From the NCBI RefSeq assembly GCF_001982605.1, contig NZ_MLCN01000022.1, positions 1 through 64,000 of the forward strand: DNA of 64,000 nucleotides. Reading direction: 5' to 3'. This stretch comes from Alkanindiges hydrocarboniclasticus. GTDB taxonomy: Bacteria; Pseudomonadota; Gammaproteobacteria; Pseudomonadales; Moraxellaceae. A model generated the notes under the pieces. That model was given only the letters and a program-made list of their open reading frames with translations, did no database searches and had not been told where the DNA came from. Positions 55,858 to 64,000 of the stretch are shown here, one piece after another; the stretch's first letter is position 1, and each line of letters opens with the position of its first letter. The translations under genes were made by a program, and so were the position numbers.

Positions 55858-58395
55858 ATGAAAATCGTTGTAATTGGTCATGGTATGGTGGGTCATAAAC
55901 TCATTGAAAGTCTGGTTGATCAGGCTGATGTAGAACTTACCGTCATTGCTGAAGAACCCCGCCCTGCTTACGACCGGGTACACCTGACCGAGTATTTTTC
56001 CGGTAAGAGTGCCGATGACCTGCTGCTGGCGCGCCATGATTTTGCGGATGCATACGGCATTGCCCTGCACCTTAACACCAAAGCCACCAGTATTGACATT
56101 GCCAATAAAACAGTCACTACCGCAGATGGTCGCCAGATTGACTATGATAAGCTGGTACTGGCCACGGGTTCTTATCCATTTGTGCCACCATTACCGGGCA
56201 AGGATCGTGACAACTGCTTTGTGTACCGTACCATTGAAGACATGGATGCCATGCGCAATGCCAGTTTGTCGGCCAAAACCGGTGTAGTGATTGGTGGTGG
56301 CCTGCTGGGACTGGAAGCTGCCAAGGCGTTAAAAGACCTGGGGCTACAAACCCATGTGGTGGAATTTGCTCCACGCCTGATGGCTGTGCAAATTGATGAT
56401 GGCGGCGGCAAGGTACTGCGCAAGAAAATCGAACAACTGGGTGTTGGCGTACACACCCAGAAAGCCACTACCGAAATTGTGGATGGCGACAATGCCTTCC
56501 ACAAAATGAACTTCGCTGATGGCTCATGTTTAGAGACCGACATGATCGTGTTTTCTGCCGGGATTCGCCCGCGTGATGAGCTGGCACGTCAGGCTGGACT
56601 TGCCTTGGGTGAGCGTGGCGGTATTGTGATTAATGATTACTGCCAGACCTCTGACCACGACGTGTATGCCATTGGTGAGTGTGCGCTATGGCAAAACAAG
56701 ATCTTTGGTCTGGTTGCACCAGGCTATGACATGGCACGTGTGGCGGCTGACCATATTCTGGAACAGCCCAGCAAGACGTTTGCCGGTGCCGACATGAGCA
56801 CCAAACTAAAACTAATGGGTGTTGACGTTGCTTCCATTGGTGATGCACACGCCATGACACCGGATAGTTTGTCCTATCAGTTTTGTGATGAAACCAGACA
56901 GGTTTATAAAAAGCTGGTAGTCAACAAGGATAAAACCCGCCTGCTGGGTGCGGTGCTGGTGGGTGATGCGGCTGAATACGGCGACCTGCTGCAAATGATG
57001 CTCAACGGCATGGATTTGCCAGAACAGCCCGAAGCGCTGATTTTGCCTGCAACCGGTAATGCACCCAAAGCAAGTGGTGGCGCGGGCGTGGACTTGCTGC
57101 CAGATTCAGCGGTAATGTGCTCGTGTAACAATGTAACCAAGGCTGATTTATGCAGTGCGATTGGTGCGGGTAACACCACGCTGGCCAGTTTGAAAAAATG
57201 TACCAAAGCAGCCAGCTCGTGTGGCGGCTGTGCGCCTTTAGTCACTCAGGTTTTAAAATCCGAGCTGAAACGTCAGGGCGTGACCGTTAACAATCATCTT
57301 TGCGAGCACTTCCCCTATTCACGTCAGGAAATTTACCATCTGGTGCGTGTGGGCAAAATCCAAACCTTTGAAGAATTGCTGCACAAGCATGGCAGCGGTC
57401 TGGGCTGTGACATTTGCAAGCCAACCGCCTCCAATATTCTGGCCTCTTGCTGGAATGATTTTATCCTCAAGCCGCAGCATGCTGGCCTGCAAGACAGTAA
57501 TGACTACTTTATGGGCAACATCCAGAAAGATGGCAGTTACTCTATTGTACCGCGCATTGCTGGTGGCGAGATTACCCCTGAAGGCCTGATTGTGATTGGC
57601 CAGATTGCCAAGGATTATGGCCTGTATACCAAAATCACCGGTGGCCAGCGCATTGACCTGTTTGGTGCCCAAGTGCATCAATTGCCTGAAATCTGGGAAA
57701 GACTGATTGATGCTGGCTTTGAATCCGGCCATGCCTATGGCAAGTCGCTACGTACCGTGAAGTCCTGTGTGGGCAGTACTTGGTGCCGTTATGGTGTGGG
57801 TGATTCGGTCAAGCTGGCAATTGACCTAGAAAACCGCTACAAGGGCCTGCGCTCTCCACACAAACTGAAAATGGCAGTATCCGGCTGTACCCGTGAATGT
57901 GCCGAAGCGCAAGGCAAGGATGTGGGCGTGATTGCCACTGAAAATGGCTGGAACCTGTACGTGTGTGGTAATGGCGGCATGAAACCACGCCATGCCGAAC
58001 TGCTGGCTGGCGACCTCAGTACCGAAGATCTGATCAAATATATTGACCGCTTCTTTATGTTCTATATCCGCACTGCCGATCGCCTGCAACGTACCAGCGT
58101 CTGGCGCGACAATCTGGAAGGTGGCCTTGATTACCTAAAAGACGTGATTATTCATGATTCCTTAAATCTGGGTGCCGAGCTTGAAGCGGAAATGGCCATC
58201 ATTATTGCCACTTATGAAGATGAATGGAAAAACGCCGTAACCAATCCGGAAGTTCGCCAGCGTTTCCGTACTTTTGTAAATAGTGCAAAAGCGGATGAGC
58301 ATATTGAATTTGTTGCTGAGCGCGGACAGATTCGCCCGATTAACAACGACGAGCGTAATGCACGTAAGCGCATTCCTGTGGTTGCAGAAGTTTAA
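55858..58395 (+). CDS. nirB: Assimilatory NAD(P)H nitrite reductase large subunit
   Basis: The 845-residue protein, like E. coli NirB (847), has an FAD domain (GHGMVGHKLIE at the start), an NAD(P) domain (VIGGGLLGLEAAKAL), a BFD-like [2Fe-2S] domain (CSCNNVTKADLC...SCGGC) and the siroheme/[4Fe-4S] reductase half with SCVGSTWC and SGCTRECAE cysteines. It reduces nitrite to ammonium in the cytosol. GAGG lies upstream of its ATG. It follows the transporter and precedes the NirD fusion, separated by a long stem-loop. Confidence 0.96.
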   Translation: MKIVVIGHGMVGHKLIESLVDQADVELTVIAEEPRPAYDRVHLTEYFSGKSADDLLLARHDFADAYGIALHLNTKATSIDIANKTVTTADGRQIDYDKLVLATGSYPFVPPLPGKDRDNCFVYRTIEDMDAMRNASLSAKTGVVIGGGLLGLEAAKALKDLGLQTHVVEFAPRLMAVQIDDGGGKVLRKKIEQLGVGVHTQKATTEIVDGDNAFHKMNFADGSCLETDMIVFSAGIRPRDELARQAGLALGERGGIVINDYCQTSDHDVYAIGECALWQNKIFGLVAPGYDMARVAADHILEQPSKTFAGADMSTKLKLMGVDVASIGDAHAMTPDSLSYQFCDETRQVYKKLVVNKDKTRLLGAVLVGDAAEYGDLLQMMLNGMDLPEQPEALILPATGNAPKASGGAGVDLLPDSAVMCSCNNVTKADLCSAIGAGNTTLASLKKCTKAASSCGGCAPLVTQVLKSELKRQGVTVNNHLCEHFPYSRQEIYHLVRVGKIQTFEELLHKHGSGLGCDICKPTASNILASCWNDFILKPQHAGLQDSNDYFMGNIQKDGSYSIVPRIAGGEITPEGLIVIGQIAKDYGLYTKITGGQRIDLFGAQVHQLPEIWERLIDAGFESGHAYGKSLRTVKSCVGSTWCRYGVGDSVKLAIDLENRYKGLRSPHKLKMAVSGCTRECAEAQGKDVGVIATENGWNLYVCGNGGMKPRHAELLAGDLSTEDLIKYIDRFFMFYIRTADRLQRTSVWRDNLEGGLDYLKDVIIHDSLNLGAELEAEMAIIIATYEDEWKNAVTNPEVRQRFRTFVNSAKADEHIEFVAERGQIRPINNDERNARKRIPVVAEV

Positions 58396-58405
58396 CAGTT
58401 TAATA

Positions 58406-58478
58406 AACCTCGCCTAACTTCCTGAAAAAGCAGTAAGGGAGATTTTCTTCCTTTATTAAGGCAAGGTTAGGTGAGGTT
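58406..58478 (+). repeat. Two-tier stem-loop between nirB and the nirD fusion gene
   Basis: The outer arms AACCTCGCCTAACTT (58406-58420) and AAGGTTAGGTGAGGTT (58463-58478) pair with one mismatch and one bulge. Inside, AGTAAGGGAG (58432-58441) and TTCCTTTATT (58448-58457) pair using G-U pairs around a 6-base loop. No T-run follows, so it is more likely an mRNA processing or stability element than a terminator. Confidence 0.6.
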
Positions 58479-58495
58479 AAACAAGAGATACTAAA

Positions 58496-60091
58496 ATGAA
58501 TCAAATGGTTAACACATGGATTGAGGTTTGCGCCTTAACAGAAATTGCCCCGGATACTGGTGCCTGTGCCCTGATCAATGGCCAGCAGGTTGCGGTTTTC
58601 CGCATGCGTGAAGATAACCGGATTTATGCCATTGGCAACCATGACCCAGCAAGCGGTGCCAATGTGTTGTCTCGTGGCATTGTAGGCGACTTGCAGGGCG
58701 AGCGTGTGGTGGCCTCACCCATTTACAAGCAGCATTATAGTCTGGCCACTGGCCGCTGTATTGAAGATGCACAATATCAGGTGCCGGCCTATCCGGTTCA
58801 GGTGGTGGATGGCACTATCTTTGTGGGCAGTGTGCCGCAAAAAACCTACATCACCACACCACAGGCACGTGAAGAAAAAATGCGGCTGGTGATGGTGGGC
58901 AATGGTCTGGCTGGCATGCGCATGCTGGAAGAACTGCTGGAAATTGCTCCCGACCTGTATGAGATTGAAGTTTTTGGTGCCGAGCCACATGGCAACTACA
59001 ACCGCATCATGCTATCGCCTGTATTGTCTGGTGAAAAAAAACTCGATGACATCATGCTGCATCCGCATAGCTGGTATGCCGAGCGCGGGATTACTTTTAA
59101 TGCCGGTGATGAAGTGGTGAAAATTGACCGCAAGCGCCGTTTAGTGGTTGGCAAATCCGGTTATACCACTTCGTATGACCGGCTGGTCATTGCCACTGGT
59201 TCCTCGCCTGTGGTGCTACCACTGCCCGGCCGTGAGCTGGATGGGGTTACCACATTCCGTGACATTTATGACATCAACAAAATGATTGATGCTTCAGAAA
59301 ATTACCAGCATGCCGTGGTCATTGGCGGTGGTCTGCTCGGTCTTGAAGCCGCGCATGGCTTAAACAAGCGCGGCATGAAAGTGACTGTCATTCACCTGAT
59401 GGATCGCTTGATGGAACGCCAGCTGGATCATGTGGCCGCTGACATGCTGAAAACCACACTGGAACAACGTGGCATGCGCATTGAACTCAGTGCGCAAACT
59501 GACAAAATTCTGGGCAACGAACGCGTTACTGGCATTTTGCTGAAAGATGGCCGTGAAATTCCGGCTGATCTGGTGGTGATGGCAGTTGGCATTCGTCCCA
59601 ATATCGAACTGGCCAAATCTGCTGGTCTGCACTGTGAACGTGGCGTGGTGGTGAATGACATCATGCAAACCTTTGACCCGCGTGTGTATGCTGTGGGTGA
59701 GTGTGTGCAGCATCGCGGTATTGCTTATGGTCTGGTTGAACCGCTGTGGGGACAGGCATTTGTCTGTGCTACCCAGTTGGCCGAACGCGGCAGTATTCAG
59801 TATCGTGGCACGCAGCTTGCTACCCAATTAAAGGTAAGCGGTGTTGAAGTGTTTTCTGCCGGCAATCTGGAAAGCGATGAAAGCTGTGAAGACCTGGTAA
59901 TTCGTGATCCCAAGCGTGGCATTTATAAGCGCCTGATTCTAAATAATAATCATGTGCAGGGTGCGGTGCTGTATGGCGATGCGCGTGATGGTTCATGGTA
60001 TGCCGAACTCATTAGTGAACAAACCGACATCAGCTCTATCCGAAACCGCCTGTTGTTTGGCCGCGACTTTGCCATGAAACAGGCCAGTTGA
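58496..60091 (+). CDS. NirD small subunit fused to an FAD/NAD(P) oxidoreductase
   Basis: The 531-residue protein has two parts. Residues 1-115 form a NirD-type Rieske-like fold (WIEVCALTEIAPDTGACAL, NHDPASGANVLSRG, SPIYKQHYSLATGRC) without the cluster-binding Cys/His pairs, as in bacterial NirD. Residues about 127-531 form a pyridine nucleotide-disulfide oxidoreductase-like module with FAD motif VMVGNGLAGMRMLEEL, NAD motif VIGGGLLGLEAAHGL and the second FAD motif VYAVGECVQH. The first part would complete nitrite reductase and the second could pass NAD(P)H electrons to NasA, which lacks its own. ATG at 58496 follows AAGAGA. Confidence 0.85.
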   Translation: MNQMVNTWIEVCALTEIAPDTGACALINGQQVAVFRMREDNRIYAIGNHDPASGANVLSRGIVGDLQGERVVASPIYKQHYSLATGRCIEDAQYQVPAYPVQVVDGTIFVGSVPQKTYITTPQAREEKMRLVMVGNGLAGMRMLEELLEIAPDLYEIEVFGAEPHGNYNRIMLSPVLSGEKKLDDIMLHPHSWYAERGITFNAGDEVVKIDRKRRLVVGKSGYTTSYDRLVIATGSSPVVLPLPGRELDGVTTFRDIYDINKMIDASENYQHAVVIGGGLLGLEAAHGLNKRGMKVTVIHLMDRLMERQLDHVAADMLKTTLEQRGMRIELSAQTDKILGNERVTGILLKDGREIPADLVVMAVGIRPNIELAKSAGLHCERGVVVNDIMQTFDPRVYAVGECVQHRGIAYGLVEPLWGQAFVCATQLAERGSIQYRGTQLATQLKVSGVEVFSAGNLESDESCEDLVIRDPKRGIYKRLILNNNHVQGAVLYGDARDGSWYAELISEQTDISSIRNRLLFGRDFAMKQAS

Positions 60092-60192
60092 AACCGTTAT
60101 CCAGTTAAGCAATAGATAATGAAAGACAGGGATGTAGTTATTGGTATTAATGTAGCCATGGATGGCGAGTTTGCCACTAACAAAGAGTTTTG

Positions 60193-60216
60193 GTTACTTT
60201 TGCTCTCAAAAGTAAC
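60193..60216. repeat. Perfect 10-bp stem-loop upstream of nasA
   Basis: GTTACTTTTG and CAAAAGTAAC surround CTCT. No T-run follows. The arms resemble short dispersed palindromes seen in many bacterial genomes, so it may be a REP-like element. Confidence 0.55.
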
Positions 60217-60290
60217 GCTTGGCGCAGTGTCATCGCGTCTAAATTGTTTTGCTGCCAAGACAACTCAACTGAGAGAGTTAAGGAATATCC

Positions 60291-63086
60291 ATGAATAGCA
60301 TCGTATCCAAACCAATTACAGTATATCAAACATTGGATACTGCTCAAAGCACGCATACCACCTGCCCGTATTGCGGTGTTGGCTGCGGCGTGGAAGTCAG
60401 AAAAACCAAAAATAGCCTGACCCACGACCATCAGGTCAATGGCATTGACACCCATCCAGCCAATCAGGGACGTTTGTGTGTCAAAGGCAGCAGTCTGGCT
60501 GAAACCATTGGCACACAAAGCCGTTTGCTGTTTCCACAGTGTCAGGCCAATGGACAAACTGAGCAGGTATTATGGTCGCAAGCACTGGATAAAATTGCCA
60601 ACACCTTTAAAGCCACCATTGAGCAGCATGGTGCAGATAGCGTGGCCTTTTACGTATCGGGCCAGTTGCTAACTGAAGACTATTATGTGGCCAACAAGTT
60701 TGTAAAAGGCTTTCTGGGCACCGCCAATATTGATACCAACTCGCGTCTGTGCATGTCCTCAGCCGTTGCTGGCCACAAGCGGGCTTTTGGTGAAGATATT
60801 GTGCCCGGCTGCTACGAGGACTTTGAACTGGCCGACCTGATCGTGCTGGTTGGTTCCAACACGGCATGGTGTCATCCGGTGCTATTCCAGCGCATCACCA
60901 AAGCCAAAGAAAGCAACCCGAATTTATGCGTGGTGGTCATTGACCCGCGCCATACTGCCACCTGCGATATTGCGGATATTCACTTGCCGCTTCTTTCCGG
61001 TACCGACGTTGCCCTATTTAATGGATTATTGCACTGGCTTCATCAACATGAAGCACAGGATCACCAGTTTGTAACTGCACATACACAAGGCCTGTCCGAC
61101 GCTCTTAAGCAAGCTGGCGAGCATCGCGATACCAAAGCGCTGGCAGAGCTTTGTGGTGTGCAATTACAAAGCCTTGAGGCTTTTTTTGACAAATTTGCTA
61201 AAACTGAAAAAGTCATTACCCTGTTTTCCATGGGGGTTAACCAATCCAGTCAGGGTACTGACAAAGTCAACAGTATTATCAACTGTCACCTTTATACCGG
61301 ACGCATTGGCAAACCCGGCATGGGGCCTTTTTCCATGACTGGCCAGCCCAATGCCATGGGCGGCCGTGAAGTGGGCGGTTTGGCCAACATGCTGGCAGCC
61401 CATATGGAACTTAGTAACCCTGTCCAGCGTGACCGGGTGCAGCGTTTCTGGCAAAGTCCCCTAATTGCCTCTGAAAATGGCCTTAAAGCCGTTGAGCTGT
61501 TTGAAGCCGTTGAAGCAGGCCGCATTAAAGCCATCTGGATTATGGCCACTAATCCGGTGGTCAGCCTGCCCAATGCTGACCAGGTAAAGCGTGCCCTGTC
61601 CAACTGTGATTTTGTGGTGGTGTCCGATATTACCGCCAAAACTGACACCACGGCGTATGCAGATGTGCTATTACCCGCACTGGGTTGGGGCGAAAAAGAT
61701 GGCACTGTCACCAATTCAGAGCGCTGCATTTCACGCCAGCGCGCATTTTTAAATTCTCCCGGCGAAGCCATGCCCGACTGGTGGGCCATTAGTCAGGTTG
61801 CCAAACGTATGGGATTTGGGGCCGCATTTGATTATCATCATCCCTCAGAAATTTTTGATGAACATGCCCGGCTTTCAGCATTTGAAAATGCCAGTAGTGA
61901 GAATAGTGTGTCTGCACCCGAAGCAGCCTCATATGACTGGCGCTACTTTAATCTCAAGGGCTTATGTGGCTTAAGCAAGCCCGCTTATGATGCCCTGCCA
62001 CCGTTACAATGGCCCGTATTGACGCCTTATCAGGGCACTAGCCGGGTATTGACCAACAATCGTTTTTCCCATCCGGATGGCAAGGCGCGCTTTATTAGCG
62101 TTAAATATGAACCACCGCGCAATAAGGCCAGCCGTGATTACCCGCTGGCACTCAATTCCGGGCGTATCCGTGACCAGTGGCATACCATGACGCGCACGGG
62201 TCTGGCACCAACGCTGGGCTCACATATTCCAGAACCTTTTATTGACATGCACCCCAACGATGCCCTGCTGTTTGGCATCAAGCAAAATGAACTGGCACGC
62301 CTGCACTCGCAATGGGGAACACTGGTGGCACGGGTGCAATGCTCTGGCAATATGCGACGTGGGCAGGTGTTTGTGCCTATTCACTGGACGGCGCAAACAG
62401 CCTCGGATGCGCGAGTCGGTGCACTGGTTAATCCGGTAGTTGATCCTGTGTCTGGTGAACCGGAATTCAAGCATACACCAGTCCGCATTGAGCCGTTTTA
62501 TGTGCAATGGCAAGGTGTGGCTTATAGCCGTTATGCGCTGAATCTGGAACAGGCCGCATGGTGGACACAGATTCAAACACAGGCCGCATCGCGTTATGAA
62601 CTGGCTGGCCGGCAAAAAATCAATATGGTATCCGAACATGGCAAAGCACTACTGCTGAGCCATCCCGCACTGGCTGAGATGCTGGACAACAATCAGGCCG
62701 ACTGGCTGGAATATAGCGATCACAGCAGTGGCATTTATCATGCAGCCATTATGGTAGACAGCCAGATTCAGGCCTGCATTTACATTGCACCGCGTGAGCT
62801 GTTGCCTAACCGCGAATGGATTGCCAGCCTGTTTGTCAAATCACGCCTCAGCAGCCGTGACCGCATGGCAATTCTGGCCGGTGCACCGTTAGGCAGTGCC
62901 AATGATGCCGGGCCGCTGGTTTGCTCCTGCTTTAAAGTGGGCAAAAACACCATTTTAAATGCGATACGGGAAAAGGGCCTAACCACGCCCAAAGAAGTAA
63001 CCGCCTGTGTTAAAGCGGGCGGTAATTGTGGCTCCTGTGTGCCTGAGATTCGCACCCTGATTGCCACCTGTCTGGTAGAATCCTGA
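60291..63086 (+). CDS. nasA: Assimilatory nitrate reductase catalytic subunit
   Basis: The 931-residue molybdopterin oxidoreductase starts with the [4Fe-4S] motif CPYCGVGCGVEV...GRLCVKG. The bis-MGD core includes SRLCMSSAVAG, GSNTAWCHPV and GQPNAMGGREVGGLANML. The C-terminus has a BFD-like [2Fe-2S] domain (CSCFKVGKNTIL...CGSC) that takes electrons. There is no Tat signal, so it is cytosolic. It reduces nitrate to nitrite, which NirB/NirD convert to ammonium. AAGGA lies upstream of the ATG. Confidence 0.95.
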   Translation: MNSIVSKPITVYQTLDTAQSTHTTCPYCGVGCGVEVRKTKNSLTHDHQVNGIDTHPANQGRLCVKGSSLAETIGTQSRLLFPQCQANGQTEQVLWSQALDKIANTFKATIEQHGADSVAFYVSGQLLTEDYYVANKFVKGFLGTANIDTNSRLCMSSAVAGHKRAFGEDIVPGCYEDFELADLIVLVGSNTAWCHPVLFQRITKAKESNPNLCVVVIDPRHTATCDIADIHLPLLSGTDVALFNGLLHWLHQHEAQDHQFVTAHTQGLSDALKQAGEHRDTKALAELCGVQLQSLEAFFDKFAKTEKVITLFSMGVNQSSQGTDKVNSIINCHLYTGRIGKPGMGPFSMTGQPNAMGGREVGGLANMLAAHMELSNPVQRDRVQRFWQSPLIASENGLKAVELFEAVEAGRIKAIWIMATNPVVSLPNADQVKRALSNCDFVVVSDITAKTDTTAYADVLLPALGWGEKDGTVTNSERCISRQRAFLNSPGEAMPDWWAISQVAKRMGFGAAFDYHHPSEIFDEHARLSAFENASSENSVSAPEAASYDWRYFNLKGLCGLSKPAYDALPPLQWPVLTPYQGTSRVLTNNRFSHPDGKARFISVKYEPPRNKASRDYPLALNSGRIRDQWHTMTRTGLAPTLGSHIPEPFIDMHPNDALLFGIKQNELARLHSQWGTLVARVQCSGNMRRGQVFVPIHWTAQTASDARVGALVNPVVDPVSGEPEFKHTPVRIEPFYVQWQGVAYSRYALNLEQAAWWTQIQTQAASRYELAGRQKINMVSEHGKALLLSHPALAEMLDNNQADWLEYSDHSSGIYHAAIMVDSQIQACIYIAPRELLPNREWIASLFVKSRLSSRDRMAILAGAPLGSANDAGPLVCSCFKVGKNTILNAIREKGLTTPKEVTACVKAGGNCGSCVPEIRTLIATCLVES

Positions 63087-63161
63087 GTGATAATTTAGCA
63101 ATATATGGTCAATTCATCCATGGCACCTACATGGTAAATCAGTACATTACAGGCAGCAAAA

Positions 63162-63839
63162 GTGACACTACACATTGTTGGTGATGGATTTATTAAACCC
63201 GACTTTAAAGTTAGTATTGTCATACTGGCTGGTGGTCGTGCCACACGGATGAACGGACAGGATAAAGGCTTGGTACTATTAAAGGATCAGCCGCTGGCAA
63301 TGCATCTTTACCGGCAAATTGAGTCCTTAAGTGATGATATTTTAATCAATGCCAACCGTAATCATGCGATCTACCAGCAATTGCTGCCAGCTTGCCAAAT
63401 CATTAGTGACCAATGGCCGGACTTTAAAGGCCCGCTGGCTGGTATACACAGTGCGTTACTGCATGCCAAACATGACTATGTGCTGATCATACCCTGTGAT
63501 TTACTGATATTGCCCAAAGACTGCATTAGCCAGTTGTGGCAAGCCATGCAGAAACAACATAGCAAAGTTGCTTACGCCAGCTTTAACCGGCAGGCACTCT
63601 ATCCCCTTTGCCTGCTCCATTGCAGTTTGCGTGATAGTCTGGAACAGGTACTTGCCAGTGGTCGCCATGCGGTGCGGCACTGGCTGTTTGAGCAACAGGC
63701 AGCAGTGGCCGAATTTGCAGTTGATAACATTTTGCCGCTGAATTTAAACACGCCAGATGATGTGGCACTGGCCGAGCAGTGCTATGCTAGCGAAATATCT
63801 AATTTTTCAAACCATTTTGATTCAGGAGTAAAACAATGA
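63162..63839 (+). CDS. mobA: Molybdenum cofactor guanylyltransferase
   Basis: The 225-residue protein starts at a GTG (AGGCAG about 6 bases upstream). The nucleotide-binding [17 protein letters not shown] at residues about 23-39, [17 protein letters not shown], and the metal-binding CD of [10 protein letters not shown] are conserved. It transfers GMP to molybdopterin to make MGD, needed by NasA. Its stop overlaps the moaA start as ATGA. Confidence 0.93.
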   Translation: MTLHIVGDGFIKPDFKVSIVILAGGRATRMNGQDKGLVLLKDQPLAMHLYRQIESLSDDILINANRNHAIYQQLLPACQIISDQWPDFKGPLAGIHSALLHAKHDYVLIIPCDLLILPKDCISQLWQAMQKQHSKVAYASFNRQALYPLCLLHCSLRDSLEQVLASGRHAVRHWLFEQQAAVAEFAVDNILPLNLNTPDDVALAEQCYASEISNFSNHFDSGVKQ

Positions 63840-64000
63840 CTGCTTTAGTCACCACTGTTCACCCTGAATCCTTAAAAGAACTTTTACCCCATAACTCAGC
63901 GTCATCACTTGTAGACCAGTTTGGTCGGCATAAGCACAAGCTACGTATTTCCCTCACCGATCGTTGCAATTTTCGCTGTAGCTATTGCATGCCGGATCAG
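63836..64000 (+). CDS. moaA: GTP 3',8-cyclase MoaA, N-terminus only
   Basis: 55 codons are visible from the ATG at 63836 to the window end. [20 protein letters not shown] continues to the radical SAM motif C-x3-C-x2-C ([12 protein letters not shown]), the MoaA hallmark. MoaA makes the first intermediate of molybdopterin from GTP. Coupled to mobA by a 4-base overlap. Confidence 0.95.
   Translation, partial: MTALVTTVHPESLKELLPHNSASSLVDQFGRHKHKLRISLTDRCNFRCSYCMPDQ

Noticed and set aside
60220..60290. A second sigma-54 promoter before nasA (TTGGCGC at about 60219)
   Set aside because: The -12 element reads CATCGC and lacks TTGC, so the match is too poor.

Overview
The window is a stretch of a gammaproteobacterial chromosome, most likely from the Moraxellaceae (Acinetobacter/Alkanindiges relatives). 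This rests on an MCR_0457-type secreted protein next to a DacC-type carboxypeptidase, the nudJ-mnmA-hflD-purB order, a FimX/PilZ pair, a RoxA-type oxygenase and an Acinetobacter-like nitrate assimilation cluster. Base composition looks moderate in most of the window. The first 600 bases are clearly more AT-rich. The genus call is an inference from family resemblance only.

Left edge, 1-6711: a decayed prophage ends at a tRNA-Val(GAC) gene. On the minus strand, in transcription order, are the tail of a BspA-type leucine-rich-repeat gene, a baseplate-spike protein, an unknown phage protein, a portal-like protein and a large polyvalent protein ending in a DNA methyltransferase. Last comes an AT-rich KAP-type P-loop NTPase that runs off the window and is a candidate anti-phage accessory gene. 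The integrase keeps only its C-terminal part and meets the equally 5'-truncated LRR gene head to head, which looks like a deletion joint.

6712-31300: core and accessory chromosome. It holds a MoxR/DUF58/TgpA operon, the carbon-starvation peptide transporter CstA with its small YbdD partner, and a frameshifted remnant of epmB. Next are a PilZ-like protein and a FimX-type protein with degenerate signalling domains, L31, gloA with a bile-acid-symporter-family protein, an AmpG-like permease, a LonB-type protease, an SMR pump and a diguanylate cyclase. An UndA-like diiron enzyme (possible 1-alkene synthesis), monothiol glutaredoxin, an ArgD-family aminotransferase, a LysR regulator and an NlpD-like lipoprotein follow.

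31550-48400: housekeeping genes. These are an MCR_0457-type protein, a DD-carboxypeptidase, nudJ-mnmA-hflD, purB, a DUF2238 membrane protein, roxA, an HSL-type esterase, a membrane-anchored FMN glutamate-synthase-like protein, the divergent ppsR/ppsA pair and a GYF-RDD membrane protein. Many units end in strong, often bidirectional, intrinsic terminators.

48540-64000: a nitrate assimilation and molybdenum cluster. NasT/NasS sense nitrate and control antitermination. ModABC imports molybdate under a ModE-like repressor with a visible operator. A sigma-54 promoter and structured leader precede the nitrate transporter gene, which has an in-frame TAG. NirB, a NirD-FAD oxidoreductase fusion and NasA carry out nitrate and nitrite reduction. 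MobA and MoaA supply the molybdopterin cofactor. A secreted metallo-beta-lactamase-fold hydrolase lies inside the cluster. The two points of most interest are the UndA-like enzyme with its operator-like promoter, and the prophage-edge KAP NTPase with a palindrome over its ribosome binding site.
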